DNA of 64,000 nt from Paenibacillus ferrarius (GCF_002027705.1 NZ_MBTG01000056.1:1-64000); one strand, 5' to 3'; positions 17,202 through 25,998 are shown, counted from the stretch's first letter. Notes: generated from the sequence alone by a model not told the origin. Numbers and translations: made by a program.

Positions 17202-18286
17202 TCCAGCTGTTTGAACAGCTGGCACCGAAGCATTATGCGATGCCTGATGATAAAATCGGATTACAGCTGGGTTCGCTGCAAAAGGAAATTCAGAAGGTGC
17301 TTGTTGCCTTAGATGTTACCGATGAAGTTGTGGAAGAAGCGATTCAGCTTGGGGCAAATCTCATTATTGCCCACCATGCCATCATCTTCAGACCGCTTGC
17401 ACATCTGCAGACCGATACACCGGCAGGCCGCTTATATGAAAAACTAATTAAAAACGATATCGCCGTGTATATTGCCCATACGAATCTGGATGTAGCCGAA
17501 GGCGGCGTCAATGACTTGATGGCGGATATGTTAGGCCTATCGGAGCTTACGCATCTAGAGGATGTACATACGGAAAAGCTGCAGAAGCTTGTGGTCTTCG
17601 TGCCTGAGACGCACCATCAGGCGGTGCTGGATGCCCTATTCACCGCAGGAGCGGGGTGGATCGGGCAGTACAGCCACTGCAGCTTCAACATCCCCGGAAC
17701 GGGAACGTTCCTTCCGCAGGAAGGGACGCACCCGTATATCGGGGAAGCGGGCAAGCTGGAGCGCGTACAGGAAGTACGCGTTGAGACCATTGTAACCGCC
17801 AGCGTTCAGCGCAAGGCGGTTCAGGCAATGCTGAAGGCCCACCCCTATGAGGAGGTGGCCTATGACCTCTACCCGATGGATCTCAAGGGTAGAGTGTTCG
17901 GTCTTGGCCGCGTGGGCAAGCTGCCCGCGGCCATCACGCTCCGCGAGCTGACGCAGCTCGCGAAGCAGGTCTTCGACGTGCCGGCGGTGCGCGTCGTTGG
18001 CGATCTAGCGCGGCCTATACGCAAGGTGGCCGTGCTGGGCGGCTCTGGCGGCCGTTACATGCGGCACGCCATGTTCGCCGGCGCCGATGTGCTGGTCACC
18101 GGCGACATCGACTACCACACCGCGCATGATGCGCTCGCGGCGGGACTTACGCTCATCGACGTTGGTCACAACGTCGAGAAGATTATGAAGCGCGGCGTCG
18201 CCGAATACCTTGCCAAGCAGCTGATCAAGTCCGATACGCAGGTGATCGCTTCTGCTATAGACACAGAACCATTTCAATTTCTGTAG
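17177..18286 (+). CDS. Nif3-like dinuclear metal center protein (YqfO)
   Basis: A 369-residue member of the NIF3/YqfO family. The N-terminal and C-terminal halves hold metal ligands (IIAHHAIIF, IAHTNLDVAEGG and the later TGDIDYHTAHDA, DVGHN). Between them lies an inserted PII-like domain (LVVFVPETHHQAVL... HPYEEVAYDLYP). The start is TTG at 17177 after AAAGGAGG. It follows trmK in the classical yqfN-yqfO order. GC content rises strongly from about 17640 to 18180 compared with the first part of the gene. The biochemical function of the family is still unclear. Confidence 0.92.
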   Translation: MFAKGQTVIQLFEQLAPKHYAMPDDKIGLQLGSLQKEIQKVLVALDVTDEVVEEAIQLGANLIIAHHAIIFRPLAHLQTDTPAGRLYEKLIKNDIAVYIAHTNLDVAEGGVNDLMADMLGLSELTHLEDVHTEKLQKLVVFVPETHHQAVLDALFTAGAGWIGQYSHCSFNIPGTGTFLPQEGTHPYIGEAGKLERVQEVRVETIVTASVQRKAVQAMLKAHPYEEVAYDLYPMDLKGRVFGLGRVGKLPAAITLRELTQLAKQVFDVPAVRVVGDLARPIRKVAVLGGSGGRYMRHAMFAGADVLVTGDIDYHTAHDALAAGLTLIDVGHNVEKIMKRGVAEYLAKQLIKSDTQVIASAIDTEPFQFL

Positions 18287-18305
18287 TATTGGAAATGAAG
18301 AATAG

Positions 18306-18334
18306 TTGTAATTCAAAGTCATTCCTAGTATACT
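18306..18334 (+). promoter_or_regulatory. Promoter of rnpB
   Basis: TTGTAA (18306-18311) and TATACT (18329-18334) are separated by 17 bases. Transcription would begin a few bases before the first paired base of the RNase P RNA. Confidence 0.75.
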
Positions 18335-18346
18335 AGCAAATGCGTC

Positions 18347-18764
18347 GGAAAGTTTGACAGACAATCGCTGGCTGTGGGTAAGCCACAGCGAGAGGAAAGT
18401 CCGGGCTCCATATGGCAGGGTGCTGGATAACGTCCAGTCAACGCGAGTTGAAGGATAGGGCCACAGAAATGGACCGCCGATGGCTTGTCTTCGGACAAGA
18501 TCAGGCAAGGGTGGAACCGTGGTGTAAGAGACCACGAGGTTCTATGGTGACATAGATCCTGGTAAACCCCACTTGGAGCAAGACCTAGAGGAACGCTAGC
18601 CGCTTTCGAGGCGGCAGTCTTCGCCTGAGACGCGTTCGGGTTGGTCGCTTGAGCTGTGCAGCAATGTATGGCCTAGATAGATGATTGTCGCTTCAATGGT
18701 GGCAGGGGACAGACGCCCGTTACGACCACCGGAAGTACAGAACCCGGCTTACGGCAAACTTTCC
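18347..18764 (+). ncRNA. rnpB: RNase P RNA, with type-A-like features
   Basis: The catalytic RNA of RNase P, which matures tRNA 5' ends. The terminal helix P1 is visible as GGAAAGTTTG (18347-18356) with CAAACTTTCC (18755-18764). The conserved GAGAGGAAAGTCCGGGCTCC follows near 18400, the ACAGAAA core near 18463, and the 3' core ACAGAACCCGGCTTA at about 18737. The GGAGCAAG...GCTTGAGC pair and the 3' end correspond to the E. coli type-A pattern. They do not match the B. subtilis type-B sequence as I remember both. A promoter lies upstream and a terminator downstream. Confidence 0.93.
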
Positions 18765-18775
18765 ATACTGTCGGT

Positions 18776-18812
18776 TACCCGCAAGGCTTAGGCCTTGCGG
18801 GTATTTATTTTG
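18776..18812 (+). terminator. Terminator after rnpB
   Basis: ACCCGCAAGGC pairs perfectly with GCCTTGCGGGT, followed by ATTTATTTT. It ends the rnpB transcript. Confidence 0.88.
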
Positions 18813-18855
18813 TCCGAGAGCGTGTTGGGTTCTGCCCTTATTATTGAAACAGGGA

Positions 18856-18898
18856 AGGGCTGCCCACAAGGTCATGTGACCTTCGGGGCAGCCCTTTG
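18856..18898. terminator. Bidirectional hairpin between rnpB and the protease
   Basis: The long stem GGGCTGCCC...GGGGCAGCCC contains the inner arms AGGTCA and TGACCT. It stands between the ends of rnpB and the minus-strand protease gene. It probably terminates the protease transcript. T runs are short on both sides. Confidence 0.6.
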
Positions 18899-18906
18899 TA
18901 TTGCTG

Positions 18907-20844
18907 TTACTTGGCAAACTTCTTCGCCATCAAGCGTTGTGGCAGGAACCAATTTTGCGGAAAAGTGAAGGCAGTACTTGTCCGCTGTTCTGCCAGTTGA
19001 ATCGCTTTGGCAACGTCAATTAATCCGTAACCAAAGTATTTGTCAAAACCTTTTGTACCTAGATCTCGGGCAGAGTCTCGCATAATTTGATAAACTTCCG
19101 TATTTTTCAAGTTGGGATTGGTCGATCGAATCAACGCGGCTAAAGCTGTTACATGCGGGCTAGCCATGGATGTTCCTGATAAAGCGGCATATTGATTGTC
19201 AGGATACGTACTTGCGATGCTGACACCTGGCGCGGTGACACCAATATAATCCCCATAATTCGAGAAGGAAGCTTTCTGATTCTGAGAATCACTGGCCGCT
19301 ACGGCAAAAACCTCGGGATAAGCGGCAGGATAGCCAGGTCTTTCGGTATTGTCATTGCCGCTGGCCGCGATAAGCGCTATGTCTTTGTCATACGCATATT
19401 TAATGGCATCGTGCAGAAATCCAGAGTCGGCATAATTGCCCAGACTAAGATTCATCACTTTGGCGCCATGATCGGCTGCCCAAATGATCCCTTGTGCAAC
19501 AGAATAGGTGCTTCCAGCTCCTGTCTGATCAAGAACTTTGACGGGGAGAACTTTGTTGTACCACGTCATCCCGGCAACGCCTAAATTATTGTTGACTAAG
19601 GCTGCGATGACGCCCGTGACGTGGGTGCCATGTCCAACATCGTCTTGGGGGTTGTCATTGTCCTTTATCACATTGTACCCAGGCAGCAGTTGCCCCTTCA
19701 AATCTGGATGCTGCAGGTCCACTCCAGTGTCTACTACAGCAATAACGACATCTTTGGCTCCGCGATTGAGCTGCCAGCCTTGGACAGTCTCCGTCGAAGG
19801 AAGGTTCCATTGATACTTGCTGAACAAGTTATCATTTGGTTTGAAATTGGGCGAAATACTGGATGTTTGTGTATCAGTAGAAACGGTGCCATGCGAATAA
19901 TTGGAATCACTTGAATTGGCATCTGTTGAATCGGTGGAATCAGCATCTTGATCGTCATAATAATCATTGGTTAGATATAAAAAATGGGGCTCCACATAAG
20001 CGACATCCCATTTGCCGAAATAAGCCATCAGCGCTTTGGCTTCCATCCCTTCGGTACGGAAAACATAAGTGTAACCAAGCTTTTGAACAGAAGTGGCTTT
20101 GATCTCATTTTTGATCTGAGCAAGCTGGGCTTCAGTGGGGTTCTGCTTGAATTTGACAACAACTTCATTCTGATGGTAATGACTTGTTCCTTGATTATCT
20201 TCGGGATGATCGACGACCTTGTCTTGCAAGGTATCTGTATCCACAGACTCAACCTTCCAGCGATTTTCATTAGGATAAGGCTCAAGGCGCAGATTCTTCA
20301 TTTGGTGATCAGTGACCTGATGCAAAATATCTTGATGAATGACGCCAACCAGCGAGCTGTCTCCTGCTGACGAGGGCATGCCTTGTACAAAATAAACTTG
20401 CTGCGCCGCACCGAATTTGGGCGATTGATAATGCCTGCCGGCATCGGCTGCCCGCTTGGCCTCAATTAAATAGCTGTTTGCTTGCTCTTTATAAGAAATA
20501 GGAATTTCTCCTGCTTTGATCCCCTGGTCCATGGGTTGATTGGTTTTCGACCAAATGAGGAGATCCATTTTCTCGTGCTGTGTCTTCATTGCGCTGAGTA
20601 CTTGCGCCGCAGGCTCACCAGCTTCGATTTGACTTAGCACTTTGCTATAATCGGTTGAGCACTGGGTTCTGCACAGATCATCGGTTAGCTTCACATCTTG
20701 CTCCAGAAGAGCTAGTTTGGAATTGGTTTCGTGTTTGGCACTATACACTTCCGGTCCAGGTTTGTTCTCATTATTGGAGTGGTGAGGAAAGAGGACAATA
20801 CCCAAACCAAGAGCTAGAGTTATAGCAGATAGATAACGCCGCAT
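18907..20844 (-). CDS. Secreted subtilisin-like serine protease (S8)
   Basis: A 645-residue exported protease. It has a signal peptide or anchor (SAITLALGLGIVLF near residues 6-20). The N-terminal region of ~210 residues holds a Cys pair near 58-62 and resembles no family I recognise. A fervidolysin-type propeptide follows (VVVKFKQNPTEAQLAQ, ~230-280), then an acidic Ser/Asp/Thr linker (~295-330). The catalytic domain has Asp372 (VVDTG), His405 (GHGTH), Asn497 of the oxyanion hole and Ser559 (SGTSMASPH). All are intact, so it should be active outside the cell. The ribosome binding site AGAAGGAGG is strong. It is transcribed opposite to rnpB and to the next gene. Confidence 0.93.
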   Translation of the reverse strand: MRRYLSAITLALGLGIVLFPHHSNNENKPGPEVYSAKHETNSKLALLEQDVKLTDDLCRTQCSTDYSKVLSQIEAGEPAAQVLSAMKTQHEKMDLLIWSKTNQPMDQGIKAGEIPISYKEQANSYLIEAKRAADAGRHYQSPKFGAAQQVYFVQGMPSSAGDSSLVGVIHQDILHQVTDHQMKNLRLEPYPNENRWKVESVDTDTLQDKVVDHPEDNQGTSHYHQNEVVVKFKQNPTEAQLAQIKNEIKATSVQKLGYTYVFRTEGMEAKALMAYFGKWDVAYVEPHFLYLTNDYYDDQDADSTDSTDANSSDSNYSHGTVSTDTQTSSISPNFKPNDNLFSKYQWNLPSTETVQGWQLNRGAKDVVIAVVDTGVDLQHPDLKGQLLPGYNVIKDNDNPQDDVGHGTHVTGVIAALVNNNLGVAGMTWYNKVLPVKVLDQTGAGSTYSVAQGIIWAADHGAKVMNLSLGNYADSGFLHDAIKYAYDKDIALIAASGNDNTERPGYPAAYPEVFAVAASDSQNQKASFSNYGDYIGVTAPGVSIASTYPDNQYAALSGTSMASPHVTALAALIRSTNPNLKNTEVYQIMRDSARDLGTKGFDKYFGYGLIDVAKAIQLAEQRTSTAFTFPQNWFLPQRLMAKKFAK

Positions 20845-21015
20845 GAATAGACCTCCTTCTAGGTTTGCTTCGTATTCCGTAGACGAAACGATTACCTTTC
20901 CTTAGTGTTAGGCGCAGCGGAATGTTTTATGCTTGGAAACTGACGTATTGCATATACCTTTTCAACTCAATTTATGGTAGGATAGGAATAGCGCAATTAG
21001 AGGAGGTCTTCATAG

Positions 21016-21516
21016 ATGGCTGTTTTTAATGTGAAAAATATTTGTGATTCAACGCGTACGAAGTTAAAAGAAACAACTGCCAAAATGGAGCTGTTTCTGA
21101 ATCAACATTCGCTCTCACTGTTAAATGTGGAGAATGATCCCGCTATGGATGAATTTTACCGAGGTTATCTTCAAGATACTCGTCATCTTTTAGTATTCTG
21201 TGAAGTCGCGTACGAGAAACTGGGCGTTAGCTTGAGACGTCCTACTTTTAATGTGGATTTTTCGGAAAAAGTGCTGTATGAAGTTTATCATACCTGCGTT
21301 AATACATTTTTCTATCCCAAAAATGAATGTTATTCCGAAGATGGCCGTTACGCTTATACAGGACAAGATGCTATTCGTTTCCGCAAAAAGCCTTCGCGTG
21401 ACGTGCGTGATTTGACGATTGAGCTGTCCAAAGTATTTGAAGAGCTTCGTGAGGATCTTTCTTATTATGAAACAGATTACATCACACAGCGTCGTATGCA
21501 AGGCGAGAAAGTATAA
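21016..21516 (+). CDS. YpuI-like protein (DUF3907)
   Basis: A 166-residue soluble protein resembling B. subtilis YpuI, including the motif HTCVNTFFYPKNECYSEDGRYAYTG, which is close to my memory of that family. It is probably helical and cytoplasmic, and the function is unknown. The ribosome binding site GAGGAGG lies 10 bases before the ATG. It is monocistronic, with a terminator at 21541-21575. Confidence 0.72.
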   Translation: MAVFNVKNICDSTRTKLKETTAKMELFLNQHSLSLLNVENDPAMDEFYRGYLQDTRHLLVFCEVAYEKLGVSLRRPTFNVDFSEKVLYEVYHTCVNTFFYPKNECYSEDGRYAYTGQDAIRFRKKPSRDVRDLTIELSKVFEELREDLSYYETDYITQRRMQGEKV

Positions 21517-21540
21517 TTTAACAGTAGCAACAAAAGATAA

Positions 21541-21575
21541 AAGAGATGCCGATACTCGCGCATCTCTTTTCTTTT
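21541..21575 (+). terminator. Terminator after the YpuI-like gene
   Basis: AAGAGATGC and GCATCTCTT form the stem. TTCTTTT follows. Confidence 0.87.
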
Positions 21576-21592
21576 AAAAGGGGAGCGAATGG

Positions 21593-22687
21593 ATGGAACG
21601 TGATTCATTAATCAAAACCAGTATCTCACTTATTAAATGGAACCAGCATCCCCGCGGAGGCTATATTGCCTCGCCGCTCTTTCCTACATATGCGTATAGC
21701 TGGCTGAGAGACGGCACCTTTATTGCGAATGCGATGGACCGAGTGCGCGAAGCGGAAAGCGCAGCCCTCTTTTATAGATGGGTTGGCCGTGTACTGAAGG
21801 ATAAGCGAGCTCAAGTCAATCTTCTGATTCAAAAGCATGAACGAAAAGAATGGATTGATCGTTCTGAATTTATGGGAACCCGCTATCATTTGGATGGACG
21901 GGATGACGTTTCGGAATGGGGGCATTTCCAGCTTGATGGTTATGGCGCTTGGCTTTGGGGACTAACGGAGCATGTTAGACTAACAGGGAATCAGGCAATT
22001 CTGGAAGAGTTGAGAGAAAGTGTTGAGATAACGGTTGATTATTTGACGACGTTCTGGCATTACCCGAATTTTGACTGCTGGGAAGAATATCCCGATTATG
22101 TGCATCCTGCAACCTTAGCCTGCGTATATGGCGGTTTGAAGGCGCTTGGCGAGCTGGAGCATCGTACGGAGCTGCTGGAGAAGGCCGCAATGATTAAACG
22201 GTTTATTCTAGATCATTGTACCGAGGACGGCCGCTTCGTGAAATCCATTCATTGTGTGAACGAAGTTTGGCAGCCTGCGCTGCATGGCGTTGATGCGAGC
22301 CTGCTTTGGCTTTCGGTGCCATTTGGCGTATGTGAAGCTGATGATCCTATTATGGTGAAAACGGTCCAAGCCATAGAAGCTGATCTAAAGCATGGCGGTA
22401 TTCAGCGCTATGTGGAAGACCGCTACTTTGGAGGAGGCGAGTGGATCCTGCTGACGGCGTGGTATGGATGGTATCAGACCAAGCTGGGGAATATTGAAGC
22501 TGCGCAGCGCGCGCTTACATGGATCATAAGCCAGGCCGACTCACTCGGGCGATTGCCTGAACAAGTCGCAGATAACTTAAGAGAACCTTCTGCCCATGCG
22601 GAATGGATATCCAAATATGGCGAGCCCGCTGTCCCATTGCTCTGGTCTCATGCTATGTTCTTGGTGCTTTCTGACAGCTTGCAGTGA
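21593..22687 (+). CDS. GH15-like glycosidase, cytoplasmic
   Basis: A 364-residue protein with the alpha/alpha-barrel features of glycoside hydrolase family 15 (glucoamylase and relatives). YSWLRDGTF is the substrate-binding motif near residue 38, CWEEYPDYVH near residue 162 carries the likely acid Glu, and GRLPEQVADN near residue 318 the likely base Glu. No signal peptide is seen, so it should act inside the cell on oligosaccharides. Substrate is not deducible. It is shorter than typical GH15 enzymes because the N-terminal beta domain is missing. The ATG at 21593 follows GGGGAGCG. Confidence 0.82.
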   Translation: MERDSLIKTSISLIKWNQHPRGGYIASPLFPTYAYSWLRDGTFIANAMDRVREAESAALFYRWVGRVLKDKRAQVNLLIQKHERKEWIDRSEFMGTRYHLDGRDDVSEWGHFQLDGYGAWLWGLTEHVRLTGNQAILEELRESVEITVDYLTTFWHYPNFDCWEEYPDYVHPATLACVYGGLKALGELEHRTELLEKAAMIKRFILDHCTEDGRFVKSIHCVNEVWQPALHGVDASLLWLSVPFGVCEADDPIMVKTVQAIEADLKHGGIQRYVEDRYFGGGEWILLTAWYGWYQTKLGNIEAAQRALTWIISQADSLGRLPEQVADNLREPSAHAEWISKYGEPAVPLLWSHAMFLVLSDSLQ

Positions 22688-22734
22688 GCATAGATCACCC
22701 TGATGACGGGCAAATTGTTAGAGGGGTGATGACG

Positions 22735-22950
22735 ATGCCAGATGTGAAATGTTCAGTTGCCAATTGCGAATATTGGAAGCAAGGCAACAACTGTAACGCA
22801 GGGACAATCATGATTGAAGTTGATCAGCATGCAACCGCCAATTACAAGGAAGAGTTTGCCGGGGAATCATTCGATACCGATCATCAGGATGCTGCAAGTA
22901 AAGTTGCGAATACATGTTGCCACACATTTAAAGCCAAAAAGAAACATTAG
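22735..22950 (+). CDS. DUF1540 cysteine-rich small protein
   Basis: A 71-residue protein of the DUF1540 family, with Cys in VKCSVANCEYW, NNCNAG and TCCHTF. The cysteines and histidines suggest metal binding. The ATG at 22735 is chosen because GAGGGG ends 8 bases before it. An in-frame ATG at 22729 is too close. The family is common in spore-forming Firmicutes, and its function is unknown. It begins 47 bases after the glycosidase gene. Confidence 0.85.
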   Translation: MPDVKCSVANCEYWKQGNNCNAGTIMIEVDQHATANYKEEFAGESFDTDHQDAASKVANTCCHTFKAKKKH

Positions 22951-22971
22951 GTTGTTCAGCGTGGAGGCCGT

Positions 22972-23409
22972 ATGACTCAAACCGACGAACCTTTAGACAA
23001 AGCCACGAAGGAGCGATTCCAACGGGATCAGCTTCGCACTGAAAGCGGATTGAACCATAAGGAAGAATACGCAGCCGAAATCACAGCACCTTCACCGCCG
23101 CGAAGAATTCAATACGCGGAACCGTATGCAAGATCAGCGGCAGCAAGCCGGAATGCCCAGTCTGAGGTTTCCGATGAGGAAATTGAAGATTTGGTTGAAG
23201 TTGTGACGCGCAATAAGGCAGTAGGTTATATCGCCTTGTTCGTAGCCTTGGCTTCACTGTTTGTCTGGCCCGTCTTGCTGGGTATCTCGGGAATTGTGCT
23301 GGGGATTATTGCGATCGTTATGGGAAACAAGGGGTTGGGCTCATGGTCCATTGCCCTTGGGTTTATTGCCGCCGCCGCCTATTTTTTACTAGTTCCCTAT
23401 TATGGCTAA
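22972..23409 (+). CDS. Small membrane protein with long polar N-terminus
   Basis: A 145-residue protein. The first ~80 residues are polar and charged and probably disordered. Two or three hydrophobic segments follow (VGYIALFVALASLFVWPVLL, SGIVLGIIAIVMGNKGL, WSIALGFIAAAAYFLLV). The membrane part recalls DUF4190-type proteins. The GTGGAGG ribosome binding site lies a few bases before the ATG. The function is unknown. A terminator follows. Confidence 0.7.
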   Translation: MTQTDEPLDKATKERFQRDQLRTESGLNHKEEYAAEITAPSPPRRIQYAEPYARSAAASRNAQSEVSDEEIEDLVEVVTRNKAVGYIALFVALASLFVWPVLLGISGIVLGIIAIVMGNKGLGSWSIALGFIAAAAYFLLVPYYG

Positions 23410-23412
23410 TGG

Positions 23413-23449
23413 AAAAAACAAGCCGACTTATCGGCTTGTTTTTCTTTTT
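23413..23449 (+). terminator. Terminator
   Basis: The stem AACAAGCCGA and TCGGCTTGTT is followed by TTTCTTTTT. It ends the run from the glycosidase gene to the small membrane protein gene. Confidence 0.9.
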
Positions 23450-23579
23450 GTATGAAAAAATCAGGAGAATTCGGGATTCAGCGGGATAAATAGCGGGTAA
23501 TGACTCATTACAGCATCATTTTAGTGCTTATACTCCCATTTGCTCGTACTATTTGGCTTCAGGAGTCATATTCGCACCT

Positions 23580-23607
23580 TTGAATGCTTACAGTATTATT
23601 ATATAAT
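23580..23607 (+). promoter_or_regulatory. Promoter of the CNNM/CBS gene
   Basis: TTGAAT (23580-23585) and TATAAT (23602-23607) are separated by 16 bases. A leader of about 90 bases precedes the coding start. Confidence 0.65.
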
Positions 23608-23700
23608 GAAAAGTGATATTTCAAATTCAAATCGAAATTAAGGGAGGTGTACCTATTCTCCTTGGTGCGGCTTCGCGCTTGATAGGGGATAGGTAAGGTA

Positions 23701-25035
23701 TTGGAAGATCCTTTGCCCGAAACGTTAATTAGTTTTCTATTAATGTTTGGACTGGTATTGTTAAACGGTTTTTTTGTTGCTGCTGAATTCGCGATGGTCA
23801 AAGTAAGAGGTAGTCGAATTGATTCACTTGTCGGTGAAGGTCGCCGCAATGCTAAATTCGCTCAAGGAATCATGAATAATCTCGATGCCTATCTAGGTGC
23901 ATGTCAGCTTGGGATTACACTCACTTCGTTGGGACTTGGTTATGTCGGGGAGCCGACGTTCGCCAAAATTCTGGAACCGTTATTTGCACCGCTGCATTTG
24001 CCGGATTCGGTGTTCCACACGATTACTTTTATTATTGCCTTTTCCTTAATGACGACATTGCATATTACGCTCGGTGAACAATTCCCTAAGACTTATGCAA
24101 TTCGGAAAGCAGAACAAATAACGCTGCTCTCAGCGGGACCTATGGTTTTATTTTATAAAGTGATGTACCCGTTTATTTGGATCCTGAACGGTATTTCCAA
24201 CTGGATGCTTCGCCGTGCAGGGATTGAACCTACAACGGAGCATGAAGCAGCGCATACCGAGGATGAAATTCGAGTCCTCATGAAAGAAAGTCACAAAAAC
24301 GGACTTATAGATAATACAGAGCTCACGCTTGTTGATAATATATTCGGATTTGCGGAAACCACAGCCCGGGAGATCATGATTCCAAGAACAGAGATGGAAT
24401 GTCTGTACGCTGGACTTTCCTATGCGGAGAATCTGGCGATTGCGATTAAAGAGATGCGCACGCGCTACCCCGTTTGTGACCCTGACAAAGACAACATCAT
24501 CGGCTTCGTTCATATCAAGGATTTGCTCAAGCCAGATGCCAATCTGAAAGGGATTAAGAAAATTATTCGACCGATTACTACGGTCCCAGACTCTATTCAT
24601 ATCAGTGATTTGCTGAAAATGATGCAGAAAAGAAAGAGCCAGATGGCCTTGCTGATCGATGAGTATGGCGGTACATCGGGTCTTGTCACACTGGAAGACA
24701 TTATGGAAGAGATTGTTGGCGAAATTCAGGATGAATTCGATGAAGAGCGTCCAACGATCGAAATCAAAGATGAGATCAGCTTCTCCATCGACGGCTTATT
24801 GCTTATTGATGAAGTTAACGAATACTTCGGACTTGAAATTGAATCCGATGACTATGATACGATCGGCGGCTGGATCTATTCCCAAACAGAGATTCCGCCA
24901 AGTAAGAACCAACAGGTCAACTATAATGATGAATTCATGTTCATCGTCGAAGAAACGGATCATTTGCGGATTTCGCGTGTCATTGTCCGCAAGTTGACAA
25001 ATGAGAATGAAATGTTGCAGCAAAATATTTCTTGA
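23701..25035 (+). CDS. CNNM/CBS-domain transporter-like protein (hemolysin C/CorC family)
   Basis: A 444-residue membrane protein. The N-terminal CNNM (DUF21) domain has about three to four membrane segments and the signatures LVLLNGFFVAAEFAMVKVR and LGYVGEP. A pair of CBS domains follows (EIMIPRTEME and MALLIDEYGGTSGLVTLEDI), then a C-terminal CorC/HlyC transporter-associated domain. Related proteins handle magnesium or cobalt. The start is TTG at 23701 with AGGTAAGG just before it. A much stronger AGGGAGG at 23641 is not linked to this frame, because a stop lies between. Confidence 0.9.
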   Translation: MEDPLPETLISFLLMFGLVLLNGFFVAAEFAMVKVRGSRIDSLVGEGRRNAKFAQGIMNNLDAYLGACQLGITLTSLGLGYVGEPTFAKILEPLFAPLHLPDSVFHTITFIIAFSLMTTLHITLGEQFPKTYAIRKAEQITLLSAGPMVLFYKVMYPFIWILNGISNWMLRRAGIEPTTEHEAAHTEDEIRVLMKESHKNGLIDNTELTLVDNIFGFAETTAREIMIPRTEMECLYAGLSYAENLAIAIKEMRTRYPVCDPDKDNIIGFVHIKDLLKPDANLKGIKKIIRPITTVPDSIHISDLLKMMQKRKSQMALLIDEYGGTSGLVTLEDIMEEIVGEIQDEFDEERPTIEIKDEISFSIDGLLLIDEVNEYFGLEIESDDYDTIGGWIYSQTEIPPSKNQQVNYNDEFMFIVEETDHLRISRVIVRKLTNENEMLQQNIS

Positions 25036-25045
25036 CCGGAAAGAG

Positions 25046-25072
25046 GGACAGTCTAATGACTGTCTTTTTTTT
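25046..25072 (+). terminator. Terminator
   Basis: GGACAGTC and GACTGTC form the stem. TTTTTTTT follows. Confidence 0.88.
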
Positions 25073-25155
25073 GAAATTTGGGGATGGTCGTCAGGGCGCA
25101 AAACGTGTACAATATACCTAACAATGATAAAAATGGTAGAAACGAGGCCTGACGG

Positions 25156-25875
25156 ATGAACAGCACGAACAGCATAGACCCTAGAGTGATGAAAGAATTA
25201 CTCCAGCTTCAGATGCTCAGTAAAATGAGCTTGCTCTCCGGTGACAACGCAGCTTCAAGCAAGGATGACTCGAACGACTTCAGCGCACTGCTTGAGACGG
25301 TCATGGGACAAGCTGCCGGAGCAGGAATTTCCGGTCAGTCAAGCACAGACACGCTCAGCTCGCTGCTAGGTAATAACACAATGAATAGCGTTCCAGGCCC
25401 CTTGGCCGCTCTGAACAAGGCCTATTCACCTTTACATTCAACCAACAGCAAATCCATAGCCACTCAATATGAAAGTATTATTCAAGAGGCTAGCAGCAAG
25501 TACGGGATTGATCCTTCCTTAGTTAAGGCGGTCATTCAGCAAGAATCGGACTTTAATCATAAAGCCGTCTCTTCCGCCGGTGCCAAAGGGTTGATGCAGC
25601 TCATGGATGGAACGGGCAGCGGTTTTGGCGTGACGAATCCGTTTGATCCCAAGCAAAATGTAGATGCAGGGACGCATTTTCTCAGCAGCCTAGTTAAGAA
25701 ATATAATGGAAATGAAGGCGTAGCGCTTGCCGCTTACAATGCAGGTCCAGGTCGAGTGGATCGTTTAGGCATTAAAACAGATCAGGATCTGTCCAATAAG
25801 CTGCATTTGTTGCCCGAAGAAACACAAGCTTATGTATCCAAAGTGTTTAATCGTAAGCAGAATTTCTCACTCTAA
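25156..25875 (+). CDS. Lytic transglycosylase (SLT domain)
   Basis: A 239-residue peptidoglycan lytic transglycosylase. The first ~110 residues are low-complexity, rich in Ser, Leu and Asn, without an evident signal peptide. The SLT domain follows, with catalytic Glu in VIQQESDFN, then GAKGLMQLM and VALAAYNAGPGRV. The absence of a signal sequence is a point to note. A flagellar-type or non-classical route may apply. The start is ATG at 25156 after GAGGCC. A terminator lies at 25890-25930. Confidence 0.88.
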   Translation: MNSTNSIDPRVMKELLQLQMLSKMSLLSGDNAASSKDDSNDFSALLETVMGQAAGAGISGQSSTDTLSSLLGNNTMNSVPGPLAALNKAYSPLHSTNSKSIATQYESIIQEASSKYGIDPSLVKAVIQQESDFNHKAVSSAGAKGLMQLMDGTGSGFGVTNPFDPKQNVDAGTHFLSSLVKKYNGNEGVALAAYNAGPGRVDRLGIKTDQDLSNKLHLLPEETQAYVSKVFNRKQNFSL

Positions 25876-25889
25876 TCAATGATGTTCAG

Positions 25890-25930
25890 AAGCTGATTTC
25901 CGCGAGTATCATGCGGCGATCAGCTTTTTG
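25890..25930 (+). terminator. Terminator between transglycosylase and desulfurase genes
   Basis: AAGCTGAT (25890-25897) and ATCAGCTT (25919-25926) form the stem, with a central bulge. TTTTTG follows. Confidence 0.75.
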
Positions 25931-25998
25931 CGCTGCGAGGGAAGCTTGAGTTATGAGTGATAATAGGCTTTAATGGGAAAAAGGGGACTCAGTCAGTT

